Positions 10,032 to 21,857 of a DNA stretch of 64,000 bases are shown piece after piece. The notes beneath the pieces were generated by a model. It saw only the letters and a list, made by a program, of their open reading frames with translations. It was not told the DNA's origin and searched no databases. The stretch covers positions 62,001 to 126,000 of the forward strand of contig NC_022550.1 in assembly GCF_000471965.1 (NCBI RefSeq), in the 5' to 3' direction. This stretch comes from Blattabacterium sp. (Nauphoeta cinerea) (GTDB taxonomy: Bacteria; Bacteroidota; Bacteroidia; Flavobacteriales; Blattabacteriaceae). The number at the start of each line of letters is the position of its first letter. Position 1 is the stretch's first letter. Made by a program: the position numbers and the translations under genes.

Positions 10032-12657
10032 ATTGTTTCTATAATTGGAATATTAGGGTCTAGAATATCAGAAATTCTTTTAATAAGAAATGGGAGAACG
10101 TTTATTTTATAATCTTCATATGTTATGTTTCTTTTTTGAAGATTGAAAATATTTATAGGAACTTGTAATATATTTCCACTCTCTTCAGGAGAAACAATTC
10201 CGATGATAAGAGGTTTTTTATTATTTTTTTTAGATATAGAAGATTTAAACCACAAATAAACATAAATAAGTAACTGCATAATTTTAGCATGATTTGTATC
10301 ATAAAAGATATTTTCAATATTTTTCGAAGAAATATTAATTTCTTTAATTTTTGAAACTCCTATTTTATAATCAAGAATACGAATGATTCCATCATATTCA
10401 TCTATACGATCTATAATACCATGCAAATTTACTTTTTTTGATCCGATATTTAATATCGCATATGCTTCACATTCTATTTCTTTTAAAAAAATTTTATGTC
10501 CGTTTTTAATAATTTTTTCGTCCCATGAAATAAAATTTTCTATATAATTTTTTATGATATAATAAAAAAACATATTATTTCCTTCAATAATTTCTTCTCT
10601 TTTCAAAAGAACTTTTTTTATAATAGATTCATAATTTATTTTCATTTTATGGATACAATCAATAGTTATCCAATTTCCTTTTATGGGATCATATAAAATT
10701 TTTAATATTTTATGGATAATTTTTCCCACTTTTTTTTTGTAAGACGTATTTTCTGGATCATTTAACTTAAGTATTTTTTTATAATAGAATAAAAGGGGGT
10801 TATAATTGTACAGATGAATAGAAGATGGAGATAAACCTTTGTTAATTAACTCATGTAAACAATAAATTATAGATTTTGTTTTATAAATTACAATAGACTG
10901 TTTTTCTGACCTTACAGGAAAAATAGGCTCCAAAAGTTTATTTTTTTTTTCTGTATAGATTTTAGAATTTATTTCCATTCTGTATATAAAACGACTTTTT
11001 TCTCCAGAATTAATTTCATCTGGTTGATTTTTATATATTAAATATGTTTGTTTTGAAAATTGAATAATTCTTGTAAAATGATGAAAATAAAAATCTTCAT
11101 TGATATTATTGATTTGTAATATATCAAAAGGAATGAAAGACTTATTATCATGATTCGGGGGAATGACTCCTTCATTAAAAGATGTAATGATCACAATATC
11201 AAAATTTTCTAAAAAAATGTCTTGAAACCCTGTTATATATAAACCTCTTCTATTTTTACGGACATATCGTATTTTTTCTGTATAAATAAACTGTTCATAC
11301 ATATGAAATACATCATTAATTCCTATAGAAAAATTTTTATTTTTTCTGGCTATTATTCTTAGTTTTTGTATATAAATTTCAAGTTTAAAAATGAATTTTA
11401 ATTCTAAAAAATGTTTCCTAATATTCGTAATTAACAATTTTCTCAATTTTCTAATAAAGCCAATAATACTTATAAGAATCATTTTTATATTATGAGTTGG
11501 AATTTGAAAAATAATCCACAAATCATTTTTATATAAATATCTTTTAATTATACTTTCACTAATAAAATCAGAATCATTTTCTATATTCAATTTTTTTAAT
11601 ATGGAATTTTTTTTTATAAAAAATTTTTGAATATATCCATTGGATAATACTGTTATAACATCTTTTTTGGTGAATTTTTTGAATTGATTTTTTTTTAACA
11701 GTAGTTGAAATATAGAATAAAAAGTATAATGAATAGGAATATCATTTAATGAATAATTAATATTGAAAGACATACTAATTCCTAATTTGTTTATAGAATG
11801 GACTAATGGAATAGTCAAATGATTATCTCCTGGTATTATAAGTATTTTATTAGGTTTTTTCTCTTTTTTTTTATCAATTTGTATATAATATTCTCTACTG
11901 TTTTTATTTGTTCTATTTCTCTTGAAACACCAATAATTTTTAAATTATCATACTGTAAACGAGTTTTTGAATTCAAATTTTGTTTAAAATATTTTGATTT
12001 TAAAATATTTTTTTCACATAAATTATAAACTAGTCCTTTCTGAATCATTTTTTTAGTAAAGATTTTTTCACATTCATTAAATGCAGTCTCATCAACAAGA
12101 AACAGTATAATTTTTGTATCTTTTATATCATACAAAAATAAATCTAAACGATTAATTGCTTCTTTAAAAAGCATTCCATAATAAGCAATTCCTTTTCTAA
12201 ATAGTTGTGATTGTAAAATATAATAATATTCATGAATTTTTTCCCAAAATAAAAATTTTTTTTCCAAAAGATCAAGATTCCATTTATTGATCTTTTCTGT
12301 AGAAATAATAGAAGAAAAAAAATGTTCAACATTAATTTGATTCAAATCTATATTCTGAAAATCATTTAATACTTTCGGCCCCCAATTAAAAAAATCATGA
12401 AATTTTTTTTTTATAAAATCATCTCTTTTTAAAAGAGAAAAAAAGTAAAGCAGTGTTGAATAATCATCTAAAATATTTAATCCAGAAATATTTTCCAATA
12501 ATTTTTTTATTGTTAAAAATTTAGTTTTTGAACAAAATTTTGAACCGTATTTATTTTGAATATATTCTATAACAGTGGAAGATTTTGATAAAAAAATAAT
12601 CTTATGATTAAAATTTTTTAATATATACTTAATGATTTTATCGATTCTTTTTTTCAC
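10025..12657 (-). CDS. AddB-like PD-(D/E)XK nuclease, frame broken at an A9 run
   Basis: Two minus-strand ORFs, 12657-11836 (GTG start) and one ending at 10025, are parts of one gene. The frame breaks in the run of nine A at 11872-11864 (T on the plus strand). One extra A joins them through KKPNKILIIPGDNHLTIPL, where the second half continues without needing its own start. The restored protein is about 877 residues. The N-terminal part resembles an inactivated helicase fold (AddB/RecB type). The C-terminal part has SPSSIHLYNYNPLLFYY and the nuclease motif LHGIIDRID followed by ILDYKIG, the PD-(D/E)XK signature. AddAB-type nucleases process double-strand breaks for recombination; that role is inferred. 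No AddA-like helicase is visible in this window. The gene is poorly conserved and could be decaying. Confidence 0.78.
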
Positions 12658-13572
12658 AAGAAAAAAATTTTTGTATATTTATTTTGTCCATGCATATTTG
12701 TTCTTTTAACTCCTGAATGGAATTGAATTTCTTTTCTTCACGTATAATACGAATCATTAAAATATCTATTTTTTTTCCATATATTTTTTCAAAAAAATCG
12801 AATATATGTACTTCTATTTTTATTTTTTATTTTCTTTTTCTATAGTAGGATTAATTCCTATATTTAACATTCCTAGATATATGTTGTTTAAATAATTAAT
12901 TTTTACAGCATAAACTCCTTTTTTAGGAATTAATTTTTCTGAATCTATTTGTAGATTTGCAGTGGGAAAATTAATCATTTTTCCTATTCCTTTTCCTTTT
13001 ATTACATTCCCAGATAATGTATAAAAATACCCTAAAGCTTGGTTCGCCCATTGCAAATTTCCTGATAAAAGAGATTTACGTATGTTAGTAGAACTCACTA
13101 TTTTTTTTCTCAATTTGTAAGGACTTATCTGATAAACTTTGATTCTATGAGATAGTTTTTTTAATTCTTCGTAAAAATTATCTCTGTTTTTACCGATATG
13201 AGAATCGTATCCAGTAATGATTTGTTTAATTTTGTATTTAGGATGTAAGATTTTTTCTAAAAAATCTTGAGTTTTTAGTTTTGAAAAATCTAAAGTAAAA
13301 GGATGAATAATTAAATGTTCTATTCCTGTTTTTTTTAAATGATATATTCTTTCGGAAAGAGTATTTAAATAATAAAATTTTTTATCATAACTCAATATTT
13401 TTTTGGGATGCGGATAAAAAGTGAGCAGAACGGAACAATATTTTTTTTGAGATCTAAAAATTAAATTTCTGATAATTTTTTTATGACCTACATGAACCCC
13501 ATCAAAAATTCCAAGTGTAAATACACATGGATGCAAAGAAGAAAATTCATCAATTAATGAATAAATTTTCAA
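12638..13572 (-). CDS. ribF: Bifunctional riboflavin kinase/FAD synthetase, frame broken at an A6 run
   Basis: Makes FMN and FAD from riboflavin. The N-terminal adenylyltransferase domain shows GIFDGVHVGH (HxGH type) and SSTNIRK. The kinase domain starts near residue 185 with GIGKMINFPTANL and runs into LNIGINPTI, then the frame hits a TAA at 12822-12820. One extra A in the run of six A (T at 12823-12828) restores KIEVHIFDFFEKIYGKK and IIREEKKFNSIQELKEQI, the expected RibF C-terminus, ending at 12638. The restored length, 311 residues, is exactly normal. Without restoration the kinase domain would lose about 60 residues. The end overlaps the GTG start of the downstream AddB-like gene by 20 bases. 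A short A6 tract makes slippage less obvious here than in the other cases. Confidence 0.88.
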
Positions 13573-13626
13573 AATTTATATCTTTTCTCTTACATTTACT
13601 ATAACAAATAGAATTTACAAATATAA

Positions 13627-15180
<1,554 letters not shown>

Positions 15181-15196
15181 TATAAAAAATTAACTT

Positions 15197-15427
15197 ATGA
15201 AATTAAAAATTATTAGTTCTCATAAAATTTTGTATCAAGGAGATATTATTTCTATTATAGCTCCTGGCTATCAGGGATATTTTCAAATATTAAAAAATCA
15301 TGCTCCATTTATTTCTATCTTAAAAAGTGGTTTTTTAAAATTAGAATTAAAAAAAAACAAGAAAGATATCAAAATAGAAGGTGGACTTTTACAAGTAAAA
15401 AATAACATAGTTGTTGTGATTTTATAA
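15197..15427 (+). CDS. atpC: ATP synthase F1 subunit epsilon, short form
   Basis: 76 residues that cover only the N-terminal beta-sandwich of epsilon (HKILYQGDIISIIAPGYQGYFQILKNHAPFIS). The C-terminal helical hairpin, which inhibits ATP hydrolysis in E. coli, is absent. Short epsilon subunits of about 80 residues are usual in Bacteroidota, so this is a lineage trait rather than damage. The stop codon region overlaps the convergent pdxA by 6 bases. Confidence 0.92.
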   Translation: MKLKIISSHKILYQGDIISIIAPGYQGYFQILKNHAPFISILKSGFLKLELKKNKKDIKIEGGLLQVKNNIVVVIL

Positions 15428-16462
15428 TAGGTTGTATGAGCGAAGTTTCATGTATTCTTGTCTGTTTTTGAATATTTTTATAGCATTAAAAATAGCTTCT
15501 TCAAATGAATTCTCATTGGCAATTCCTTTTTTAGCTATATCATAGGCTACCCCATGATCAGGAGATGTTCGTATATGAGAAAGTCCAGCTGTAAAATTGA
15601 CTCCTTGATTAAAAGTTAAGGTCTTAAAAGGAATTAGGGCCTGATCATGATACATAGCTAAAACAGCATCAAAATTACGATAACTTTGATTTCCAAAAAA
15701 ACTATCTGAAGAATAAGGACCAAAAACTAACCATCCCTGGGTTTGAAATAAACTATCAATAGCTGGTTGAATTTTTGTTTTTTCTTCATTTCCTATTAAC
15801 CCATTATCACTCGAATGTGGATTGCATCCCAAAACTGCAATTTTTGGTTTTTCTATACAAAAATCAATAGTCAGAGACTGACGTAAAATTTTAATTGATT
15901 TTATTATTTTTTTGATATTTATTTCGGGGATTACCTTTTTTAATGGCAAATGATTAGTGACTAATGCAATTTTTAAAATATCATGAATCATTAACATTAA
16001 TGATTCTCCTTCTAAAACATTTTGTAGATATTCAGTATGACCAAAAAATGAAGAATTCTTAAAATTTATATGTTTTTTATTAACTGGAGCTGTTACAAGC
16101 ACATCTATTTTTCCTTCTTTTAAAGCTTTTACAGCTCTTTTCAAAGATGAAAGGGAATATTTTCCTGATTCAGGATCATTGATTTTTATAGATTCAAATT
16201 TAATATCTTCTTTCCATATATTGAATACATTAATTTTATAATCAATAACTTCTTTAAAATTTTTTATTTCTCGTATATTGTTGATTTCTATATTCAAAAT
16301 TTTTTTATAATAAAAACATAATTTAGTAGATCCAAACAATATCGGAGTAAAAAAATCTAAAAGGTTTTTTTTGCAACATACTTTCAAAAAAATCTCTATT
16401 CCTATTCCGTTAATATCACCAGTGGTAAATCCCACTTTAATTTTTTTTTTTCTATAATTCAT
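15422..16462 (-). CDS. pdxA: 4-hydroxythreonine-4-phosphate dehydrogenase
   Basis: Pyridoxal phosphate synthesis by the DXP-dependent route. 346 residues, normal length. GFTTGDINGIGIE at the N-terminus, TAPVNKKHINF and FFGHTEYLQ in the middle, MYHDQALIPFK and RTSPDHGVAYDIA near the end are family hallmarks, including the metal-binding His residues. ATG at 16462. Its 3' end overlaps atpC by 6 bases. The gap of 44 bases to ribE, read on the other strand, must hold both promoters. Confidence 0.96.
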   Translation of the reverse strand: MNYRKKKIKVGFTTGDINGIGIEIFLKVCCKKNLLDFFTPILFGSTKLCFYYKKILNIEINNIREIKNFKEVIDYKINVFNIWKEDIKFESIKINDPESGKYSLSSLKRAVKALKEGKIDVLVTAPVNKKHINFKNSSFFGHTEYLQNVLEGESLMLMIHDILKIALVTNHLPLKKVIPEINIKKIIKSIKILRQSLTIDFCIEKPKIAVLGCNPHSSDNGLIGNEEKTKIQPAIDSLFQTQGWLVFGPYSSDSFFGNQSYRNFDAVLAMYHDQALIPFKTLTFNQGVNFTAGLSHIRTSPDHGVAYDIAKKGIANENSFEEAIFNAIKIFKNRQEYMKLRSYNLL

Positions 16463-16506
16463 ATTATGATATTTGATTAATTTAATAAAATAATAAAAAT
16501 TATATT

Positions 16507-17115
16507 ATGTTTACTGGGATCATAGAATGCACGGCAAAAATACACCAATTAAATCGTGATAAAAACAATCTTCGGATTACTTTCAATAATCCATTTTCAA
16601 ATAATGACATTCAAATCAATCAAAGTATTTGTCATAATGGAATATGTTTAAGTATTATGAGTGTTCATAAAAATACTTATTCAGTCCTAGCTTCCGAAGA
16701 GACTTTGTTATGTACGAATTTAAATTTTTTAAAAATTAAAGATGAAGTGAATTTAGAAAGAGGAATTATGTTGCATGAAAGGTTAAATGGCCATATAGTT
16801 CAAGGGCATGTAGATACAATTGCTACGATTACTAATATTGAAAATAGAAATGGAAGTTGGTTATTTTTTTTTAAATCGGAAAAAAAATTGGATTATCTAG
16901 TTGTAGAAAAAGGTTCTATTGCTATTAATGGAATCAGTCTAACTATAATAACATGTAATCAATACACATTTAGCGTTTCTATTCTTCCTTATACTTATAA
17001 AAAAACCAATCTTCATTTAATGGAGATCGATGATATTGTAAATATAGAATTTGATATATTAGGGAAATATATTAATAAATTTATACAAGAATTAAAAAAA
17101 AGGTACTTATTCTAA
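16507..17115 (+). CDS. ribE: Riboflavin synthase alpha chain
   Basis: Converts two 6,7-dimethyl-8-ribityllumazine molecules to riboflavin. 202 residues made of two lumazine-binding barrels: MFTGIIE at the start and the second repeat with GHIVQGHVDTIA and AINGISLTI. Length is normal for the trimeric alpha subunit. It supplies the substrate of RibF, whose gene lies 3 kb upstream. The last 9 bases overlap the end of the convergent pckA. The gene symbol ribE follows the alpha-chain convention; some annotations use ribC. Confidence 0.95.
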   Translation: MFTGIIECTAKIHQLNRDKNNLRITFNNPFSNNDIQINQSICHNGICLSIMSVHKNTYSVLASEETLLCTNLNFLKIKDEVNLERGIMLHERLNGHIVQGHVDTIATITNIENRNGSWLFFFKSEKKLDYLVVEKGSIAINGISLTIITCNQYTFSVSILPYTYKKTNLHLMEIDDIVNIEFDILGKYINKFIQELKKRYLF

Positions 17116-18683
17116 AACAGGTTCTCCAGATGAAATATTTTTATCTGTATATTGTCTATATATGTCAAAATGTTGAATAAACTTTTGGGCAAGAATACGG
17201 ATTTGATTTTGATACATTTCTTTGTTTTTCCACGAATTTTTAGGATTTAATATGTTAGAAGATACCCCAGGACAATATTTTGGGATTTGAAAGTTAAAAA
17301 TAGGATATTTTTCGTAAGGAACCTCTGATAATAAACCATTCAAAGCATTTTGCACAATTTTACGTGTATCATCTAATTTAATGCGAGGACCAGATCCTCC
17401 CGATATCAATCCAGTGTTAATCATCCAAACATTGATTTCAGTATCATCTAATTTTTTCATTAACATTTTTGTGTATTGGACGGGGTGTAAAGGCATAAAT
17501 GGCCCTCCAAAACAAGAAGAAAAAGTAGCTTTTGGTTTTTGAATATTAAATTCAGTGCCAGCCACTTTAGATGTATACCCTAATAAAAAATAATAAGATG
17601 ATTGTGCTTTATTAAGTTTCGCTATAGGTGGAAACACTCCAAAAGCATCATATGTTAGAAAAAAAATATTTTTTATATTAGAAGACAATAATTTTTTTTC
17701 AATATTATTTATAAAATAAATGGGATAGCTTATTCTCATATTTTGAGTAATAGTATCATTAAAAAAATCTACTTCTTTAGTTTTTTTTTAAAAATTACAT
17801 TTTCTAACATGGCTCCTTTTTTTATCGCATGATAAATCATAGGTTCATTTTTTTTAGAAATTCCCAATATTTTAGCATAACATCCTCCTTCAAAATTGAA
17901 AACAATGTTATCACAAGTCCATCCATGTTCGTCATCTCCAATCAAATTTCTATTAACATCATTAGAAATAGTAGTTTTTCCTGTCCCAGATAAACCAAAA
18001 AAGATAGCTGTATCTTTTTTATGTTTTCCTACATTGGCGGAACAATGCATAGGAAAAACATTTTTATACATGGGAAGTATAAAATTTAAAACAGAAAATA
18101 TAGATTTTTTAATTTCTCCTGTATACCCTGATCCTCCAATCAGGATTATTTTTTTAGAAAAATTTAATATAGAAAAATTTTTATTTCGTGTTCCATCTTT
18201 TATGGGATTAGCCTGAAATCCAGGTGCACATAACAATAACCAATCTGGATAAATTCTTTCCCATTTTGAAAATCTAAAAAATAGATTATGAATAAATAGA
18301 TCAGACCATGGATATTCACTAATAGAACGAACATTTAATTGATAACGTTTATCAGAACAAAGATATCCATCTCGTATATATAACGTTTTTCCTGATAAAT
18401 ATTGTCCCATCTTTTGATGTAATTTATCAAATTTATTTGAATCAAAAGATTGGTTAAATTTTTCATCCCACCAAACTTTATTTTCTGTAATACTATCTTT
18501 TACAATAAATCGATCTTCTGGGGATCTCCCAGTAAAAAAACCTGTATTTATAGCTAAAACACCTGATTTTGTTTCGATTCCCATTTTTTTTTGAATAATA
18601 ATTTTTTGTAATTCATAAGGCGTCAATTGCCAATTGTATGAAGAATTCAAAATTCCATAATTTTCTAGAGAAAAAGAGATCAT
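17107..18683 (-). CDS. pckA: Phosphoenolpyruvate carboxykinase (ATP), frame broken at an A9 run
   Basis: Interconverts oxaloacetate and PEP with ATP. The first half (18683 down to about 17769) has [14 protein letters not shown] (residues 47-60) and the P-loop GLSGTGKTT near 230, with GDDEHGW. The frame stops just after a run of nine A (T at 17781-17789). One extra A gives [19 protein letters not shown], exactly the expected continuation, then [28 protein letters not shown] and the end at 17107. The restored protein is 525 residues, the usual size. Both halves are well conserved at catalytic positions, so decay is either recent or masked by slippage. It is divergent from acpP. Confidence 0.91.
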
Positions 18684-18739
18684 ATATCATCTACTATTTA
18701 TGCATAAAGCAAATTTATATATGATTTACAAAAGTTTAC

Positions 18740-18747
18740 TAATTTTG
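18740..18747 (+). promoter_or_regulatory. Possible -7 promoter box before acpP
   Basis: TAATTTTG fits the Bacteroidota -7 consensus TAnnTTTG, 24 bases upstream of the chosen acpP ATG, in the only intergenic space available (between divergent pckA and acpP). No clean -33 TTTG is present at the expected distance. Placing the start of transcription here also supports the acpP start at 18772 over the ATG at 18700. Confidence 0.3.
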
Positions 18748-18771
18748 TATCATAAAAAAAATTATGAATCT

Positions 18772-19026
18772 ATGTCTGATATTGCATCCAAAGTCAATGC
18801 TCTTATTATAGAAAAATTAAACGTAGAAGAAAACGATATTACTCCCACTGCTAGTTTTACAAATGATTTGGGAGCCGACTCTTTAGATATAGTAGAACTT
18901 ATTATGGAGTTTGAAAAAGAATTTAATATTAGTATTTCGGATGAAAAAGCTGAGAAAATAACAACAGTAGGTGAAGCTGTGCAGGCTATAGAAAGTCTTT
19001 TAATGGAGAGAGGAAATAAAGGATAA
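18772..19026 (+). CDS. acpP: Acyl carrier protein
   Basis: Carries growing acyl chains on a 4'-phosphopantetheine attached to Ser in [15 protein letters not shown]. 84 residues from the ATG at 18772 (MSDIASKVN); the open frame reaches an ATG at 18700, but the extra 24 residues are not part of any ACP and would cover the likely promoter. First gene of acpP-fabF-rnc, the common bacterial order. A very acidic protein in a gene with less A-run content than its neighbours. Confidence 0.95.
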   Translation: MSDIASKVNALIIEKLNVEENDITPTASFTNDLGADSLDIVELIMEFEKEFNISISDEKAEKITTVGEAVQAIESLLMERGNKG

Positions 19027-19046
19027 TATGGATTAGACAGATATCT

Positions 19047-20297
19047 ATGGATGGATTAAAAAAAGTAGTAATTACTGGTATTGGTTCTATTACTCCTATA
19101 GGAAATACTGTTGATGAATATTGGATTTCTCTTGTCAAAGGAAAAAATGGTTGCGCCCCCATAACTTCTTTTGATACCAAGAAATATAAAACAAAATTTG
19201 CTTGTGAGTTAAAGAATTATGATCCTAGTATTTTTTTTAATAAAAAAGAAAGACGGAAATTAGACCCTTGTGCACAATATGGGATTATCGCCTCAGAGGA
19301 AGCGATAAAAAACAGTAAAATCAATTTTTCAAAAGAAAAAAGAGAAAGAATCGGAGTGGTTTGGTCATCTGGAATTGGAGGTCTTTTAAATTTAGAAGAG
19401 TCGATTTCAGATTATATACATGGAGGAAGATTTCCTAGATTTAGTCCGTTTTTTATTCCAAAAATGCTTATAGATATAACGGCTGGTTTTATCTCTATGA
19501 ATTATGGTCTTCATGGCCCAAATTATGCTACAGTGTCTGCTTGTGCTTCATCTTCTAATGCGATTGTAGATGCTTACCATCTAATATGTTTAGGAAAGGC
19601 TGATATTATGGTTACTGGAGGATCTGAAGCCGCCATTACACAAAGTGGAGTAGGAGGTTTTAATGCTTTGCATGCATTATCTACCAGAAACGAAGATTAT
19701 AAAACAGCATCACGACCTTTTGATGAAAACAGAGATGGATTTGTGTTAGGAGAAGGAGCGGGATGTATTATTCTTGAAGAATATCAACATGCTCAAGAAA
19801 GAGGAGCGAATATATATGCTGAAATTGTAGGAGTAGGGATGTCCGGAGATGCTTACCATATTACAGCTCCTCATCCAGAAGGAAAAGGAATTATTTTGGC
19901 TATGAAATCAGCGATTCAAGATGCAGGAATTGAATGCAAAGATGTTGATCATATTAATTCTCATGGAACATCTACTAAATTAGGAGATCTTGCAGAGATA
20001 AAAGCAATTCAAGAAGTATTTCATGAAAATATACATAATATAAATATTAATTCCACAAAATCTATGACGGGCCATTTGTTAGGAGCAGCTGGAGCAATAG
20101 AAGCTATTGCTTCAATTCTTCCTTTAAAAACAGGAATTATTCCTCCCACTATAAATTTGTTCCATATAGATAAAAATATAGATCCAAAAATTAATTTAAC
20201 CCCAAACAAAGCGATAAAAAAAAAGGTAAAAATTAGTGTATGTAATACTTTTGGTTTCGGAGGACATAATGTTTGTATTTTATTTAAAAAAATATAA
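19047..20297 (+). CDS. fabF: 3-oxoacyl-ACP synthase II
   Basis: Condensing enzyme of fatty acid elongation. 416 residues. The active-site Cys is in VSACASSSNAI (near residue 165), the two catalytic His in NSHGTST (near 307) and GHLLGAAGA (near 341). GGSEA, FDENRDGFVLGEGAG and NTFGFGGHN are typical. ATG at 19047 (MDGLKKVVITGIG), where homology begins. The stop overlaps the rnc start by one base (TAATG). Confidence 0.97.
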   Translation: MDGLKKVVITGIGSITPIGNTVDEYWISLVKGKNGCAPITSFDTKKYKTKFACELKNYDPSIFFNKKERRKLDPCAQYGIIASEEAIKNSKINFSKEKRERIGVVWSSGIGGLLNLEESISDYIHGGRFPRFSPFFIPKMLIDITAGFISMNYGLHGPNYATVSACASSSNAIVDAYHLICLGKADIMVTGGSEAAITQSGVGGFNALHALSTRNEDYKTASRPFDENRDGFVLGEGAGCIILEEYQHAQERGANIYAEIVGVGMSGDAYHITAPHPEGKGIILAMKSAIQDAGIECKDVDHINSHGTSTKLGDLAEIKAIQEVFHENIHNININSTKSMTGHLLGAAGAIEAIASILPLKTGIIPPTINLFHIDKNIDPKINLTPNKAIKKKVKISVCNTFGFGGHNVCILFKKI

Positions 20298-21037
20298 TGT
20301 TATCTAAAAATAGTAATTTTTTTGAAAAAAATAATGATTATTTAGTAGTTAGAATATTAATAAAAATATTAGGGTTTCGTCCCAAAAACACGGAATTTTT
20401 AAAAGAAGTGTTTCTATATAGTTTTTCTGCAAAAAAAGAAATTCTAATCAAAATTATTCTATTAATTTTCAAAGATTTGGGAGATGCTGTATTAAATTCT
20501 ATCATATCACATTTTTTATGTGAAAAATTTCCTGAAAAAAAAGAAGGAGAATTAACTCAAATACGATCTCAAATAGTATGTAGAAAAAATTTAAATGAAA
20601 TTTCTAAAAAATTAACTATTGCAGATATTTTTTTCGATAAATCTATGATATATGATAATAATATACTAGGAAACACACTTGAAGCTTTAATAGGATTTAT
20701 TTATTTGGATAGAGGATATCAAAGCTGTGAAAATTTTGTACATAAAAAAATATTACATACTCATGTAAATTTTGAAAAATTGCAAAATGAAATTTACAGC
20801 TATAAAGTATGGATTATGGAATGGGCTCAAAAAAATAAATTTTTTATAAATTTTAAAACTTTTAGAGAAAATAAAAATCAAAACAAAATTATTTATTTAT
20901 CTGAATTTACAATATCAGAATATGGAATTCAAACTAAAGGAAGAGGTTCTTCGAAAAAAAAATCAGAAGAAATGGCAGCCAAAGAAGCTTATTTCATTAT
21001 TCAAGATAAATATACAAAAAATACTCACATAAAATAA
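20297..21037 (+). CDS. rnc: Ribonuclease III, with an altered catalytic segment
   Basis: Endonuclease for double-stranded RNA, needed for rRNA maturation. 246 residues: nuclease domain, then a dsRNA-binding domain at the end (GRGSSKKKSEEMAAKEAYF). LGDAVL (residues 61-66), EGELTQIRSQIV and LGNTLEALIGFIYLD are recognisable. The stretch just before LGD, normally NERLEFLGD with two catalytic Glu, reads here LLIFKDLGD, so both Glu are missing. The A7 run at 20431-20437 offers an explanation: with one more A the next codons read NQNYSINFQRF, close to the family pattern before the LEF motif, so residues 48-60 look out of frame and put back in frame by a second deletion. Activity is therefore doubtful. 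Confidence 0.88.
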   Translation: MLSKNSNFFEKNNDYLVVRILIKILGFRPKNTEFLKEVFLYSFSAKKEILIKIILLIFKDLGDAVLNSIISHFLCEKFPEKKEGELTQIRSQIVCRKNLNEISKKLTIADIFFDKSMIYDNNILGNTLEALIGFIYLDRGYQSCENFVHKKILHTHVNFEKLQNEIYSYKVWIMEWAQKNKFFINFKTFRENKNQNKIIYLSEFTISEYGIQTKGRGSSKKKSEEMAAKEAYFIIQDKYTKNTHIK

Positions 21038-21062
21038 AAAAACAAGAAAATCGTATGATATT

Positions 21063-21857
21063 ATGCTTTATCTCATTGATAATCAAACAAAAAAGTATCC
21101 TCATATAAAAAAAGGGAAAGGTCATCCTTTGATTTTACTTCATGGATTAATGGGAGGGTTAAGCAATTTTAAAGCTCTTTTAGATTTTTTTCCAAAAAAA
21201 GGTTATCAAGTTATTATTCCATCATTACCTCTTTATAAGATGCCATTATTTTTGACTAATATTTCTAGTATATCTAAATATGTAATCCAATTTTTAATGA
21301 AAATAGGAATTAAAAGAGCTACTTTAATAGGAAATTCTCTTGGAGGACATATTGCTTTAATCATAGCAAAAAAAAGACTAGATTTAGTTCATTCTATTGT
21401 TTTAACAGGAAGTTCAGGTTTATTCGAAAAAGCTTTTGGAGATGCTTTTCCTAAAAGAGAAAACTATGAATACATTAGGAGAAAATCACAAGAAGTATTT
21501 TATGATCCTAACATGGCTACTAAAGAATTAGTAGATGAAGTTTTTCATATTGTAAATGATAAAAAAAAAGGAATTAAAACTTTGTATATTGCAAAAAGTG
21601 CTATGAAGTATAATATGTCTAAAGATTTATCTGTCATTCAACAACCTATTTGTTTAATTTGGGGTAGACAGGATCATATTACTCCTCCAGAAATCGCAAG
21701 AGAATTTCATAGATTATTACCTCATTCAGAATTACACTGGATAGATAAGTGTGGACACGTTCCAATGATGGAGCATCCTAAAATATTCATAGAAATATTA
21801 GAAAAATGGCTTTCTAAATTTAATTTTAATCATGAAAATTTTTTCTGTAAAATTTAA
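21063..21857 (+). CDS. Alpha/beta hydrolase
   Basis: 264 residues with the classic fold: oxyanion segment LLHGLMGG (near residue 25), nucleophile elbow GNSLGGH (Ser near 93), acid in WGRQDHITPP and catalytic His in CGHVPMMEHP. The substrate cannot be told from sequence; relatives include esterases and MenH/BioH-like enzymes. It sits directly before engB, whose start lies 26 bases inside its end, an arrangement I associate with flavobacteria. No signal peptide, so cytoplasmic. Confidence 0.88.
   Translation: MLYLIDNQTKKYPHIKKGKGHPLILLHGLMGGLSNFKALLDFFPKKGYQVIIPSLPLYKMPLFLTNISSISKYVIQFLMKIGIKRATLIGNSLGGHIALIIAKKRLDLVHSIVLTGSSGLFEKAFGDAFPKRENYEYIRRKSQEVFYDPNMATKELVDEVFHIVNDKKKGIKTLYIAKSAMKYNMSKDLSVIQQPICLIWGRQDHITPPEIAREFHRLLPHSELHWIDKCGHVPMMEHPKIFIEILEKWLSKFNFNHENFFCKI

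Noticed and set aside
18700-18771. ATG at 18700 as acpP start
   Set aside because: It would add 24 residues never found in ACP and would cover the promoter region.
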